This document shows, piece by piece, positions 47,701-55,197 of a stretch of DNA of 64,000 nt. The stretch covers positions 3,342,001 to 3,406,000 of the forward strand of contig CP033464.1 of NCBI GenBank assembly GCA_007833815.1, in the 5' to 3' direction. A program made the position numbers and the translations under genes. The notes below the pieces were generated by a model. It searched no databases and had not been told where the DNA came from. It saw only the letters and a program-made list of their open reading frames with translations. Within the stretch, counting starts at the first letter, position 1, and each line of letters opens with the position of its first letter. This stretch comes from Brevibacillus laterosporus. Lineage in GTDB: Bacteria; Bacillota; Bacilli; Brevibacillales; Brevibacillaceae.

Positions 47701-49952
47701 TAAAGGATGAACCACTACAGTTCTTTGTATTGTTCTCATCTGTTTCTGCCATTGTTCCAAGCTTAGGAACAGGTCAAAGTGACTATGCGATGGCAAATGC
47801 TTACATGGACTATTTTAGTGAATCTGTAGCCTATTCCTGCCCAATTGTGAGCATACAATGGCCGAGCTGGAAAGAGACCGGTATGGGAGAAGTGAAAAGT
47901 AGTTCCTATGAGCAAACAGGGATGCTCAGTATGACAAATGAAGAGGGACTATCTCTTTTGGATCGTATAATAGCGAAGAAGATGGGGCCCGTTGTTCTTC
48001 CCGCAGTTATTCAATCACAGATATGGAATCCAAAACAGCTAATGCAGACCAAGAGTAAAGATATTGGTGAAAATCATGTTCAAATGAGACCAGAAATCCT
48101 CCATTATGTGGAACTGGATCAAGATGAGCTTATGCAAAAAACTACATTATGGTTAGTTACTTTATTTTCCAAAGAATTAATGCTAGATCCCTCGTTGTTT
48201 GAAGCTGACATCTTGTTTCAAGAATACGGCATGGATTCCATATTATTGGCACAAATCATCACAAGAATGGATCGTGAATTAAAAATTGTAGCTCTAGATC
48301 CGTCTGTTTTGTTGGAATATCCGACCATAGGGAGTTTAGCTGCTTATTTGATTGAGACCTACTCAGAAGTTCTGGAAACAATATTCTCGATCAAAAGCAA
48401 AAATCCTGAATTAAAATCAATGCTTATTGAATCTGAACATATTGTTGTGCCTAAACCACAAGAGAAAATGAAAGGTCATGCAAATACGAGTAATGATAAA
48501 GAAAAAATTGCGGTAGTCGGTATAGCTTGTCATTTTCCTGATGCAAGGAATGCAAGAGAATATTGGGAAAATCTAAAAATGGGAAAAGACAGTATCCGTG
48601 AAATACCAAAATCACGTTGGGATATTGAGAAGCTTTATACTTCAAACGATTACACAAAAGGAAAAAGCATAAGTAAATGGGGGGCCTTCTTACATTCAAT
48701 AGAAGAGTTCGATCCTGATTATTTCCACGTATCAGAATCATTAGCTTCCCAAATTGATCCGCTTCAACGGCAATTATTAGAAGTGAGCGCAGAGGCGATC
48801 CTTGATGCAGGCTATAAAGAAAAAGACTTATGGAATAAACAGGTCGGGGTCTTCGTAGGAGCTCGAGCTAGTAATTTTACGCAAAAATTGGATCAAAGCA
48901 ATAAAGATACCATTGTTGGGACCGGGCAAAATTTCATTGCGGCGCATTTATCTCATGTATATAACTTTAAAGGACCTAACATGGTGATAGACACGGCTTG
49001 CTCAAGCTCGTTAACAGCTATACATCTCGCTGTAAGAAGCATTCAAAATGGGGAGAGTGAGCTTGCTTTAGCAGGAGGAGTGGACATCCTATTAGATGAA
49101 ACCCCTTACGTTGCTTTGAGTGCAGCTAATGTATTATCACGAGATGGGCGTTGCAAAACGTTTAGTGCAAAAGCAAATGGAATAGGTCTAGGAGAAGGAT
49201 GCGGGGTACTTATTCTAAAGCCGCTACAACAAGCAATCCGGGATCAAAACAAAATATATGGCGTTATTGATGGGTCATCCATTAATAATGATGGCAACAC
49301 AATGGGAATAACCACACCAAATCCAGAGGCACAGCGGGAATTAATCGAAAAAGCCATTGTTGACGCAAAGATAAACCCAGAAACCATAAGTTATGTGGAG
49401 ACACATGGCACGGGTACTTTGATCGGTGATCCTATCGAATTAAAAGCATTGACCCAGGTATTTAAGAAACACACCTTGCAAAGACAATATTGTGGTGTAG
49501 GTAGTGTGAAAAGTAACATCGGACACCTGATGAGTGCAGCAGGAATAGCCAGTTTTATTAAGGTACTGTTATCACTTGTCCATGAAGAGCTTCCCGCAAC
49601 ACTACATTGTGAACACCCGAATCCACGTTTTCATTTTGAAGAATCACCATTTTTTATCGTACAAGAGTCAATGAAATGGACGAGTACGTATGACGTTTTA
49701 CGGGCAGGGCTTAGTGCATTTGGATTGGGCGGAAACAATGCTCACATTATTGTGAGTAATGAAGGAATACCTTTGACACATCGAGTGCCTCTGGAAAGTA
49801 TAAATCCAAACATTTTATTTCAAAGAAAAAGGTACTGGCCAGAAGGAAAGAAAGATGCAAGTTATTTACAGCAATTAGAAGAGGATAACAGAAGAATGGA
49901 ACAAAACCTTGCTTATTATGAGCCTATCCGAGTTGAGCGTAGGGGAGAATGA
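38703..49952 (+). CDS. PKS protein 3: cMT-ACP-KS-DH*-KR-ACP-KS-KR-ACP-KS
   Basis: 3749 residues from ATG 38703 (GGAGAG six bases upstream; in-frame ATGs at 38685 and 38697 are less well placed). Domains: cMT (IVEIGAGTGGTSATV, about 186) and ACP Ser447 complete module 2. KS3 (533-960, Cys694), a DH (from about 1140) with Gln1171 in place of the catalytic His (EDQINNGCKVLPG), KR3 (GGAGGLGL) and ACP Ser1923 form module 3. KS4 (about 2019-2450, Cys2195 in DTMCSSS), KR4 (GGTRGLGLL; NPAFIRKS) and ACP Ser3179 form module 4. KS5 (about 3266-3700, Cys3433, ETHGTGT and NIGHLMSAAG intact) begins module 5, which continues in protein 4. The C-terminus after KS5 is a charged helix, probably for docking. 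Confidence 0.93.
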   Translation: MQKYKHKDISEEKQRMEAMNELFMKVLLVQLSSIGSFTSKNSSPSSFQAKMELPDFYNKWLEVSFDFLIQEHYIKQDGETYHICNQALIDQDMIWKEWEIKKIEWLEDSNTRAKVVLAETMLRALPDILTGKRKATEIMFPDSSMQLVEGIYKYNKLADYFNNVLADTVISYVQNRLDSNANSKLRIVEIGAGTGGTSATVLQKLTPYHDHIQEYCYTDISKAFLMHGAKEYGTSNPFLTYNMLNINETITKQNMDVGGYDVVIAANVLHATPNIHQTIRHAKTLLKRNGIIVVNEITEKTLFNHLTFGLLEGWWLYEDPALRIPGCPGLCAKGWEKALTVEGFTSVSFPAVDAEELGQQIIIAKSDGLIRQKQDIQKNSIKDNKRSEIKKTISSPKSIESIDNQMIEQKILDHITNIIIQKISESLLVDIQMISQNESFSDYGVDSITGVKLVQVINEALNIKLDTTTLFDYSSVTQLASHIISEYKSIIMQQLFQNVEQKSVSQNKTLAKEQKNSEPISSTSVSKTRIESEINIAIIGMSGRFAKSETVHDLWEHLSRGNDLIEEVSRWDLSTYYKQGASYCNQGSFVDDIEQFDPLFFNISGTEAEYMDPQQRIFLEESWKALEDAGYAGAGVQGKKCGIYVGCGGINYQNILGENPPPQAFWGTANSIIPARIAYYLDLQGPAIAVDTACSSSLVAIHLACQSLWAKETEMALAGGVFIQSTPEIYRFTNRAGMLSPTGRCHTFDERADGFVLGEGAGVVVLKRLSDAIADGDHIYGVIRGSAINQDGTTNGITAPSAKSQERLEQEVYDTFQIDPQHIQMVEAHGTGTKLGDPIEYKALTRAFNKYSNEKNYCAIGSIKSNIGHLTFAAGVAGLIKILLSLQHKQIPPTLHYEKGNSNIEFEDSPFYVNTELTEWSVEPNMKRCAAISSFGFSGTNAHMVIEEAPLLSKPTTPKPGYLITLSARTLDQLHQQVERLIQYCETERQIDYGNMSYTLIMGRKHFNHRFACVVHERNELVNVLKTWLEKGEAPDVYASALSKKGQQEQIAMKQYGNECIRNVNDETDANVYVERLSTLASLYTQGYELEFEKMFSQHHYSRIPLPTYPFAKERYWIPEAEYHPFSNKHQEEFSASINEIHPMLHQNTSDLFEIRFSTTLTGKEFFLEDQINNGCKVLPGVAQLEMARIAVEKAIGSKGYDQATVQLQNIVWTNPICIEEQPKQVHIGLFLEDDGEVSFEIYSDLDEGRDEIVVHSQGRAVYNDKTQESLIDLPTLLAECNQRILTTNDFYTSWEEKGEIYGKSLQGIEQMYVGKGQVLARLSFPSDGMGFEGQYVLHPSVMDAALQISLMFPTVAQVVTNVFLKEAIPVTLEKIEVLRSCSTRMWSRVRSSEACMVDNETLKVDIDLIDDNGLVCIRMIGLMLTALETEGHSVQGQEQIGRISLEPVWREQAIIQKEIIPSYHKHIVMLCEPFEALQGHMAAQTNEVTFICLRSEASRIEQRFEAYAVQAFETVQQIIRSKPNTHVLLQIVGSHQGEQQVFSGLVGLLKTARLENPKLIGQMIEVDQEDEQTELIEKIMNNKQSPEDIHIRYVKGKRQVASWNEMEILKQNVTIPWKDGGVYLITGGAGGLGLIFAEEIARKIRNGTLLLTGRSELSGEKLAKLKELQTLDARIIYKQVDITRKDAVDHLVKRLIQEFGSLNGIIHSAGIIQDNFILKKSVEEVKNVLAPKVAGSIYLDEATKDLHLDFFLFFSSMSGAIGNPGQADYAMGNAFMDCYAEYRNHLVNVNERKGQTFSINWPLWKEGGMHVHLETEKMLLQSTGMIGIETKTGIENIYQMFTSKKNRLVLMEGNLPKLRSYFVTKEMKKEKPSLEQTVIQVDLDTLEEKTMTKFRRMLGEQLKLSIDQIDASESLDRYGIDSLVIIELNQKLERIFGECSKTIFYEYQTIEELTKYFTLHFREQCMEWTGLTQEMKVGAQVPEVNHGVKKELPTPVSSIRKKQFSRHVPVNQIQQNQREPIAIIGMSGHYPQASNLQQYWNNLAQGKDCIVEIPEERWSTENFYDADRKEAFAKGKSYSKWGGFIQDFASFDPLFFSISPREAMNMDPQERLFIQSCWEALEDAGYTKEQLTVQHKGRVGVFAGITKTGFQLYGPQLWKEGEELFPYTSFSSIANRVSYLLNLRGPSMPIDTMCSSSLTAIHEACEHIRHGECEMAIVGGVNLYLHPSNYVQLCGQQMLSAEGKCKSFGQAADGFVPGEGVGSFLLKPLSKAMEDGDHIHALIRATSINHGGKTNGYTVPNPVAQGELVREAIERAGINARTISYIEAHGTGTELGDPIEITGLNQAFGKDTQDTNFCAIGSVKSNIGHLEAAAGIAGLTKIVLQMKHQKLAPSLHAKELNPNINFAKTPFAVQQELTEWKRPVVEINGIIRECPRIAGISSFGAGGANAHVIVEEFISSDEVQSTISHQKSPVIIVLSAKNEDRLKDQAKQLLVTIQEQNYSDRDLESMAYTFQVGREAMEERVGMIVSSMKDLEEKIRGYINDQVNLEDVYQGQVKRNKETVSIFLADEELQEAIQKWIERKKYSKLLHLWVKGLSFDWNKLYGKNKPRRMSLPTYPFAKERYWIPQSGDGITPEAVIAPRESNHDNKIQSRKNCFVKKQWQSFSTDGTKELKGTIGILTTSATEQLAKYVSERIANTRMMNVHTLKPHSSHSEEEWKKYAGIIDVTGCGSEDSADQHWISTLQNLIGVGKRDDMMLLCVTKGLESLKNDSVNLAGASRVGLYRTLQSEYSQVRSRHMDIERHLEDSILAEQIVSEFFAQSQDVEVCYRDGQRYRAYLDVIEDEIDIKGQKQVFPHSHVLWITGGTRGLGLLCAKHFVENYGVTRIVLTGREVLPPREEWELYKEHHSSTAQKIRSIEQLERLGAHIQVLSVSLSDEDEVRKSMEHIKLSMGPIGGVIHCAGSVDMENPAFIRKSSETIKKVMEPKIQGLNVIYQSVKDEPLQFFVLFSSVSAIVPSLGTGQSDYAMANAYMDYFSESVAYSCPIVSIQWPSWKETGMGEVKSSSYEQTGMLSMTNEEGLSLLDRIIAKKMGPVVLPAVIQSQIWNPKQLMQTKSKDIGENHVQMRPEILHYVELDQDELMQKTTLWLVTLFSKELMLDPSLFEADILFQEYGMDSILLAQIITRMDRELKIVALDPSVLLEYPTIGSLAAYLIETYSEVLETIFSIKSKNPELKSMLIESEHIVVPKPQEKMKGHANTSNDKEKIAVVGIACHFPDARNAREYWENLKMGKDSIREIPKSRWDIEKLYTSNDYTKGKSISKWGAFLHSIEEFDPDYFHVSESLASQIDPLQRQLLEVSAEAILDAGYKEKDLWNKQVGVFVGARASNFTQKLDQSNKDTIVGTGQNFIAAHLSHVYNFKGPNMVIDTACSSSLTAIHLAVRSIQNGESELALAGGVDILLDETPYVALSAANVLSRDGRCKTFSAKANGIGLGEGCGVLILKPLQQAIRDQNKIYGVIDGSSINNDGNTMGITTPNPEAQRELIEKAIVDAKINPETISYVETHGTGTLIGDPIELKALTQVFKKHTLQRQYCGVGSVKSNIGHLMSAAGIASFIKVLLSLVHEELPATLHCEHPNPRFHFEESPFFIVQESMKWTSTYDVLRAGLSAFGLGGNNAHIIVSNEGIPLTHRVPLESINPNILFQRKRYWPEGKKDASYLQQLEEDNRRMEQNLAYYEPIRVERRGE

Positions 49953-49957
49953 ATGAT

Positions 49958-52900
49958 ATGAATCAAATACAAACACAGGAGACGTTTTTACAGCGACTGT
50001 ACCATAGTCATTATTTAGTACAAGATCATCGCGTTCATGGCATTTGTGCTGTTCCAGGTCTAGCTCTGATGGATATGGTTTATCGAGTAGCTGCTCTTTA
50101 TTTAGATAAACAACCAATTGAGTTAAGACAAGTTTTGTTCAAACAACCCATTGTGACATCAGAGCATTTCGACAAAAATATATACGTCACTTTTACGCCT
50201 ATGGAATCCTATTGGAAAGTAACGATTACAAGTCAAAAAGTAAAAGATGATTTGGTTATAGATCAGCAAATGGAAGTCAATATGGAATGCTTCATGTATG
50301 TTATGGATAATGGGAAAAAACACGAAAAATTAGATATTCAAGCATTTATGAATCATTCAACCAAGCAGTGGGATATGGATCAAATGTATGATTTAGTGCG
50401 AAAAACGAAAATTCAACATGACACATTCATGAAAACGGAAGGCACGGTGTATCAATGGGGTCATAAAGAATTAATGAAACTTGAACTTAGTAAATTAGCA
50501 GAATCTTACCTAGATAAATTTTATGCACATGCCGCTTTTCTAGATGGATCATGTTTGTCTGGGGCATCTTTTATGGTGAGTGACATGCAGTACAATATTT
50601 TTCAGGAGAATACGCCTTATATACCATTTATGCTTGAACGGTTTTGTATCTATGAGTCTCTTCCAAAAACAGTTTATACCTATACGGAACAAACCGAAAT
50701 ACATGGAAATATATCGTCAGCTCCAGATGTTGTTTCTCGTGATATTACGATTTTTAATGAAGGGGGTGATGTGTTAGCTGAATATAATAAATTTACTGTA
50801 AAACGAGTTAGAGAGCCACAACTCATCAAAAAATTAATTGAAACGCAAACCTTTCAAACGAATATGACAAAGAGCGATCGCCCAATCGATCGTTCGCATA
50901 AACAAGCGGAAGAGATGATACAACAGGCGGATGTAATAAACCAACAAAGAGATACTTCTAGCAAATCATCTATTCAAATGTACCTGCAACAAGAAATAGC
51001 AAACGTTTTGAAAATGAATGTGAACAGCATTCACACGAACACAGGCTTTTATGAGTTGGGATTAGATTCAACGCAATTATTAGGTCTTGTAAAAATATTG
51101 GAGAATAAAGTAAAAGTAGCTCTGTATCCAACGCTTTTATTCGAATATTCGACTGTGGAAAGTTTATCTCAATATTTACAAGACAACTTTAAGCATGCCT
51201 TTGTAAAAGAACATAGTATTTTTAATCCTCCTGAAATACAAGTGAGTTCCATACATTCTTACCTACAACAAGAAATTGCCTCAGTATTAAAAACGAATCC
51301 TAAGGAAATCCAGATACACACAGGCTTTTATGAATTGGGATTAGATTCAACACAATTGTTAAGCCTTGTAAAAGTACTGGAGAAAAAAGTAGATTCAACC
51401 CTATATCCAACGCTTTTATTTGAATATTCGACTGTGGAAAGTTTATCTCAATATTTACAAGAAAACTGGGCGTCCTCTTTTTTCCATGGTACGGATGCGA
51501 ATACACATGAAATAGCTGTGCCTCCTATGACGAGCAGTTTACAAGAACATCAAGCTAACATACTTTATTTTGAACGAAACTGGAAAAAGATGGAGTTGAA
51601 TAAAAATAAACGTGCCACTATAAAACGCAATCATGTTGTACTTCTATTTCATGATTCTATAAAATTACAATCTGAAATAAAGCAACAATTGAATCTTGAG
51701 ACTGTGATAGCGCTGAGATCAGATAAAGCGGATGTTGTAGAGCAATTTCAAGACAAGTGCAAGCAATGTTTACAACACATTCAAGCACTATTACAGAACA
51801 AAATGACAACAGAAATTCTGCTACAGATTGTCACGGATTCTAGTGAGGAAGACAAATATGCTGATGCATTAGAAGGAATGGTCAGGACAGCTTACTTAGA
51901 ACAACCAAAAATTCACAGCCAATTGATTAAAATGGATACGCTGAATGATCATTCTACACAAGTAATCACAGCCTTGCTTGAAAAAGAGGCACGTTATCAT
52001 GAAAAAGGGACGGTAAGCATTCATTATCGAGGAAAGGACTTGATAAGGTATGTTCATCAGCTAAGAGAAATGGATGCTAAAGCTAACTTTCTCCCCCAGC
52101 ATGGGCTGGAAAATGGTGTATATGTCATTACAGGCGGTTTAGGTGGCTTAGGTTATTTGGTTGCAAATCATATTGCAAAGCAAGGGAATGTCAAACTTGC
52201 CTTATTAGGGCGTTCCAAACTGGATGCAACAAAACAACAACAAATCTATCACTTAATGGAAATGGGAGTAGATGTACGCTATCTGGAAGTAGATTTATGT
52301 GAAAGAACGGAAACGGTACAAGCCTTTCATTCCATTAGAGAAGATTTAGGTCCGATCAAAGGTGTTTTCCATTGTGCTGGTGTCATAAAAGATCGATTGC
52401 TTATTCAAAAAAATACGAATGAATTACAAGATGTACTTTTACCTAAATGGAGCGGGGTATGGAATCTAGATCAGGTCACTCAGGATGATGAGCTGGAGTT
52501 TTTCGTACTATTTTCATCTGTTTCAGCCATTATGGGAAATGTAGGCCAAGCTGATTATGCTTGCGCTAATGCATCTATGGATTTATTTGCTGTAGAGCGA
52601 CAAGAGCATGTAAACAGCGGCAAGAGATGTGGTCAAACCCTTACGATCAACTGGCCATTATGGGCAGATGGAGGAATGCAGCTCGAAGACGACTTGTTAC
52701 AAATGATGACTGCCTCAACTGGTCTGTCCGTATTACCAAGTAGAGAAGGATTAGTGGCGTTGGATCATATATTATCACAAAAAAACACTCAAACCATCGT
52801 GTTATATGGAGAGGAAAGTAAAATCAGGAATCAAATCCAAACGCTGAACGCAGAATTTGTAGAACAAGTACAAGAGCAACAAGAAGGAGAAAGTATCATA

Positions 52901-53782
52901 ACGAGAATTTGCATAGATGATTTTACTTTTCCTGATGATCTTAAAACATACTGGCATAACATCAAGGCTGGACAGCGACTCAGTAAGCATAAAACGAGTG
53001 TGGCAGAGCTTCAGTCATTCGTGGAAAAAGAGAATGACATACAGCATGTACTCGTTCAGACTCAAACATCTAGACAGGTTGAAGTTGTTGTTTGCGGAAA
53101 AGGGAAGAAATATGTTCTGTTATTTTGCGGTTTTGGTTTAACTGCTTCCCAATGGTACTACCAAATCAAAGAATTGAGAGAGGATTATCAATTCATTATT
53201 ATTCATCCGCCAGGAGTAGGATTAAGTGAAGACAATGGTGATCTTTCCTTTCATGGTATTTCCAATACGGTATCTGAAGTGTTAGACATATTACGTATAC
53301 CTACACCTCTCCATGTGGTAGGGACTTCTTGGGGAGGAATGATAGCACAGACCTTTGTGGCGAATTTTCCGCAAAAAGCTGTTTCGTTAACATTGGTAAC
53401 AAGTTTTTGCGAATTGGATCAATTATGGGATGAACAATCATTAAAAGATGCATTTAAACTAGATTTTCATATTAATTATCGAAAAGGCGCGTATGAATTG
53501 ATTCAGCATAGCGAATTTGTTAATCCTGTTGTACTGCGATATAGCGAGATTGCAAGAGAAGGTAACTTGAATACGTACAACATACTTGCAGATATTTCTG
53601 TGCCAACATTAATTGTGTCAGCTAAAAAAGACATCATGGGTTTTTACTATCAAACGAATCAATTAGTAACGAAAATACCACATGCGACATTAGTCGAGAT
53701 GAACGGTGGTCATGGATGTAATATCACACATTATGAAGAGTTTAATCGGATTTTTACCCAATATGTAAACGAACAAGATTAG
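49958..53782 (+). CDS. PKS protein 4: DH-ACP-ACP-KR-TE
   Basis: 1274 residues. The N-terminal DH has His24 in DHRVHGICAVPG and Asp in AFLDGSCLSG, where Leu replaces the usual Gln/His four residues later. Two nearly identical ACPs follow (Ser371 and Ser464, both YELGLDSTQLL). The KR (VITGGLGGLGYL, about 720; FSSVSA; DYACANA) comes next. The last 250 residues are an alpha/beta-hydrolase thioesterase with Ser1124 in GTSWGG, Asp in KKDIMG and His in GGHGCN. This ends module 5 and releases the chain, presumably as a free acid. ATG at 49958 lies nine bases after AGGGGAGA; ATG at 49949 overlaps the upstream stop but leaves only one base of spacing. Confidence 0.92.
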   Translation: MNQIQTQETFLQRLYHSHYLVQDHRVHGICAVPGLALMDMVYRVAALYLDKQPIELRQVLFKQPIVTSEHFDKNIYVTFTPMESYWKVTITSQKVKDDLVIDQQMEVNMECFMYVMDNGKKHEKLDIQAFMNHSTKQWDMDQMYDLVRKTKIQHDTFMKTEGTVYQWGHKELMKLELSKLAESYLDKFYAHAAFLDGSCLSGASFMVSDMQYNIFQENTPYIPFMLERFCIYESLPKTVYTYTEQTEIHGNISSAPDVVSRDITIFNEGGDVLAEYNKFTVKRVREPQLIKKLIETQTFQTNMTKSDRPIDRSHKQAEEMIQQADVINQQRDTSSKSSIQMYLQQEIANVLKMNVNSIHTNTGFYELGLDSTQLLGLVKILENKVKVALYPTLLFEYSTVESLSQYLQDNFKHAFVKEHSIFNPPEIQVSSIHSYLQQEIASVLKTNPKEIQIHTGFYELGLDSTQLLSLVKVLEKKVDSTLYPTLLFEYSTVESLSQYLQENWASSFFHGTDANTHEIAVPPMTSSLQEHQANILYFERNWKKMELNKNKRATIKRNHVVLLFHDSIKLQSEIKQQLNLETVIALRSDKADVVEQFQDKCKQCLQHIQALLQNKMTTEILLQIVTDSSEEDKYADALEGMVRTAYLEQPKIHSQLIKMDTLNDHSTQVITALLEKEARYHEKGTVSIHYRGKDLIRYVHQLREMDAKANFLPQHGLENGVYVITGGLGGLGYLVANHIAKQGNVKLALLGRSKLDATKQQQIYHLMEMGVDVRYLEVDLCERTETVQAFHSIREDLGPIKGVFHCAGVIKDRLLIQKNTNELQDVLLPKWSGVWNLDQVTQDDELEFFVLFSSVSAIMGNVGQADYACANASMDLFAVERQEHVNSGKRCGQTLTINWPLWADGGMQLEDDLLQMMTASTGLSVLPSREGLVALDHILSQKNTQTIVLYGEESKIRNQIQTLNAEFVEQVQEQQEGESIITRICIDDFTFPDDLKTYWHNIKAGQRLSKHKTSVAELQSFVEKENDIQHVLVQTQTSRQVEVVVCGKGKKYVLLFCGFGLTASQWYYQIKELREDYQFIIIHPPGVGLSEDNGDLSFHGISNTVSEVLDILRIPTPLHVVGTSWGGMIAQTFVANFPQKAVSLTLVTSFCELDQLWDEQSLKDAFKLDFHINYRKGAYELIQHSEFVNPVVLRYSEIAREGNLNTYNILADISVPTLIVSAKKDIMGFYYQTNQLVTKIPHATLVEMNGGHGCNITHYEEFNRIFTQYVNEQD
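50973..51465 (+). repeat. Tandem ACP coding repeat
   Basis: Two ACP units of about 220 bases (starting near 50973 and 51250) share long identical blocks. One example is the stretch encoding LFEYSTVESLSQYLQ, which ends each unit. They arose by tandem duplication. Confidence 0.75.
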
Positions 53783-53794
53783 GGGATGAATACA

Positions 53795-55165
53795 ATGATG
53801 AAAAAAAATGTGATTAAAACGTATCCTTTATCAAAAATGCAAAGTGTTTTTTATGAACACTTTGCATTGTTTCCAGAATCATATGGAAACAATGAAAAAG
53901 TGCTTTATCGTATACATTCACCCGTCAACATAGATGTAATGAAGGAAGCTTTTTTACAAGTTATCAAGCGACATGAGATGTACCGCACCAATTTTATTAT
54001 GGAGGATGAACCGGTACATAAAGTTTACGATGAGGCTATTTTGGATTTTGAATTAATTGAAGCTAGTAATTGGGAGGAAGAAGTAGTAACACAGTTTTTA
54101 CGTGAAGAAACATATCGTCCTTTTAAACTAGAAGAAAACCCTCCCTTTAGAATTAGATTGCTACGTTTTTCAGATCATGATTTTATCTTACTTTTAGTAT
54201 GGCATCATGTTGCTGTTGATGGATGGTCTGCTTCTCTTACAATCGATGATTTTGGATTGATATACAAGCATTTATTAGAAGGAAACGCGGTTGAGCTTAC
54301 TCCAATTAGGCGACAGTTTTCAGACTTTGTTACAGCACAAAACGAGATGCTAGAAAGTTCAGAAGGGGAAAAACAGCGTTTATTTTGGAAAGAAAAGCTG
54401 TCAGGAGAGCTACCCGTACTTAAGCTCCCAGCAGATCGAGAGTTTCCGGATGTTCGTTCTTATAAAGGAGGTACTGTATCGTTTCGCCTTGAGCAACCAT
54501 TGAGCAATCAGGTATTTGCTTATTGTCAGGAAAAAGATACAACACTTGATCGAGTTCTTCTATCCCTATACTTTGCTTTTTTACATGGTTTTTCTAAACA
54601 AGAAGAAATCGTAATTGGAACACCTAGATATGGACGAGCATCGACAAGCTATTATAATACGTGTGGCGTTTTTATCAATTTACTTCCCTTACGATTGAAA
54701 ATGCCAAAAGATGTCACGTACTCTGAGCTCGTGCATTTTGTTGATGAGCAAATTAATCAATATCTAGCTTATCAAGATTATCCGATGACACTTATGATGG
54801 AAGATCAAGATTTACATGTCGGACTAACGCCACTTTTTCAAACATGCTTCTCCATCCAGAAGTGGCCTAGACAGAGCACTACGATTCATTTTGGTGAGTC
54901 CACAAATGAAATTAATTTACATGGTTTACAAATGAGTCACTACTATACAGAAAAGAAAATCTCAAAGTTCGATCTTGCTTTGTATGTTGAGGAAGATCGA
55001 AAGAATGGTATTTTGCCTATCTTTGAATTTAATGGTGATATTTTTGATAAAGAAACGATTGTGAAGTTGAGTAGTATTTTCAAGAAATTTATTTCTTCTG
55101 TCATGGATGATGATCAGGTGAAAATTTCCACTCTATGCTCATTTCTTCAAGAAATTGAGCAATAG
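53795..55165 (+). CDS. Stand-alone condensation domain, probable ester-forming acyltransferase
   Basis: 456 residues, a single NRPS-type condensation domain. The active-site motif HHVAVDG is at residues 137-143, and FINLLPLRLKMP and YQDYPMTLMMED are also family motifs. No adenylation or carrier domain is attached, and no other NRPS domain is encoded nearby. Condensation domains of this kind can join a carrier-bound acid to a hydroxyl group. With the free ACP, the ligase and the ammonia-lyase of the same operon, it is inferred to put a cinnamoyl group on a polyketide hydroxyl. ATG 53795 is 8 bases from AGGGGAT; an in-frame ATG at 53786 touches that site. Confidence 0.88.
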   Translation: MMKKNVIKTYPLSKMQSVFYEHFALFPESYGNNEKVLYRIHSPVNIDVMKEAFLQVIKRHEMYRTNFIMEDEPVHKVYDEAILDFELIEASNWEEEVVTQFLREETYRPFKLEENPPFRIRLLRFSDHDFILLLVWHHVAVDGWSASLTIDDFGLIYKHLLEGNAVELTPIRRQFSDFVTAQNEMLESSEGEKQRLFWKEKLSGELPVLKLPADREFPDVRSYKGGTVSFRLEQPLSNQVFAYCQEKDTTLDRVLLSLYFAFLHGFSKQEEIVIGTPRYGRASTSYYNTCGVFINLLPLRLKMPKDVTYSELVHFVDEQINQYLAYQDYPMTLMMEDQDLHVGLTPLFQTCFSIQKWPRQSTTIHFGESTNEINLHGLQMSHYYTEKKISKFDLALYVEEDRKNGILPIFEFNGDIFDKETIVKLSSIFKKFISSVMDDDQVKISTLCSFLQEIEQ

Positions 55166-55197
55166 GCTAGAAACTATTTACAGATAGAGAGGATAGA

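Noticed and set aside
48501-49810. KS5 as a non-elongating KS
   Set aside because: The Cys, the HGTGT histidine and the NIGH histidine are all present.
50973-51465. CRISPR or other short-repeat array
   Set aside because: The repeats are two ACP-coding units in one reading frame.
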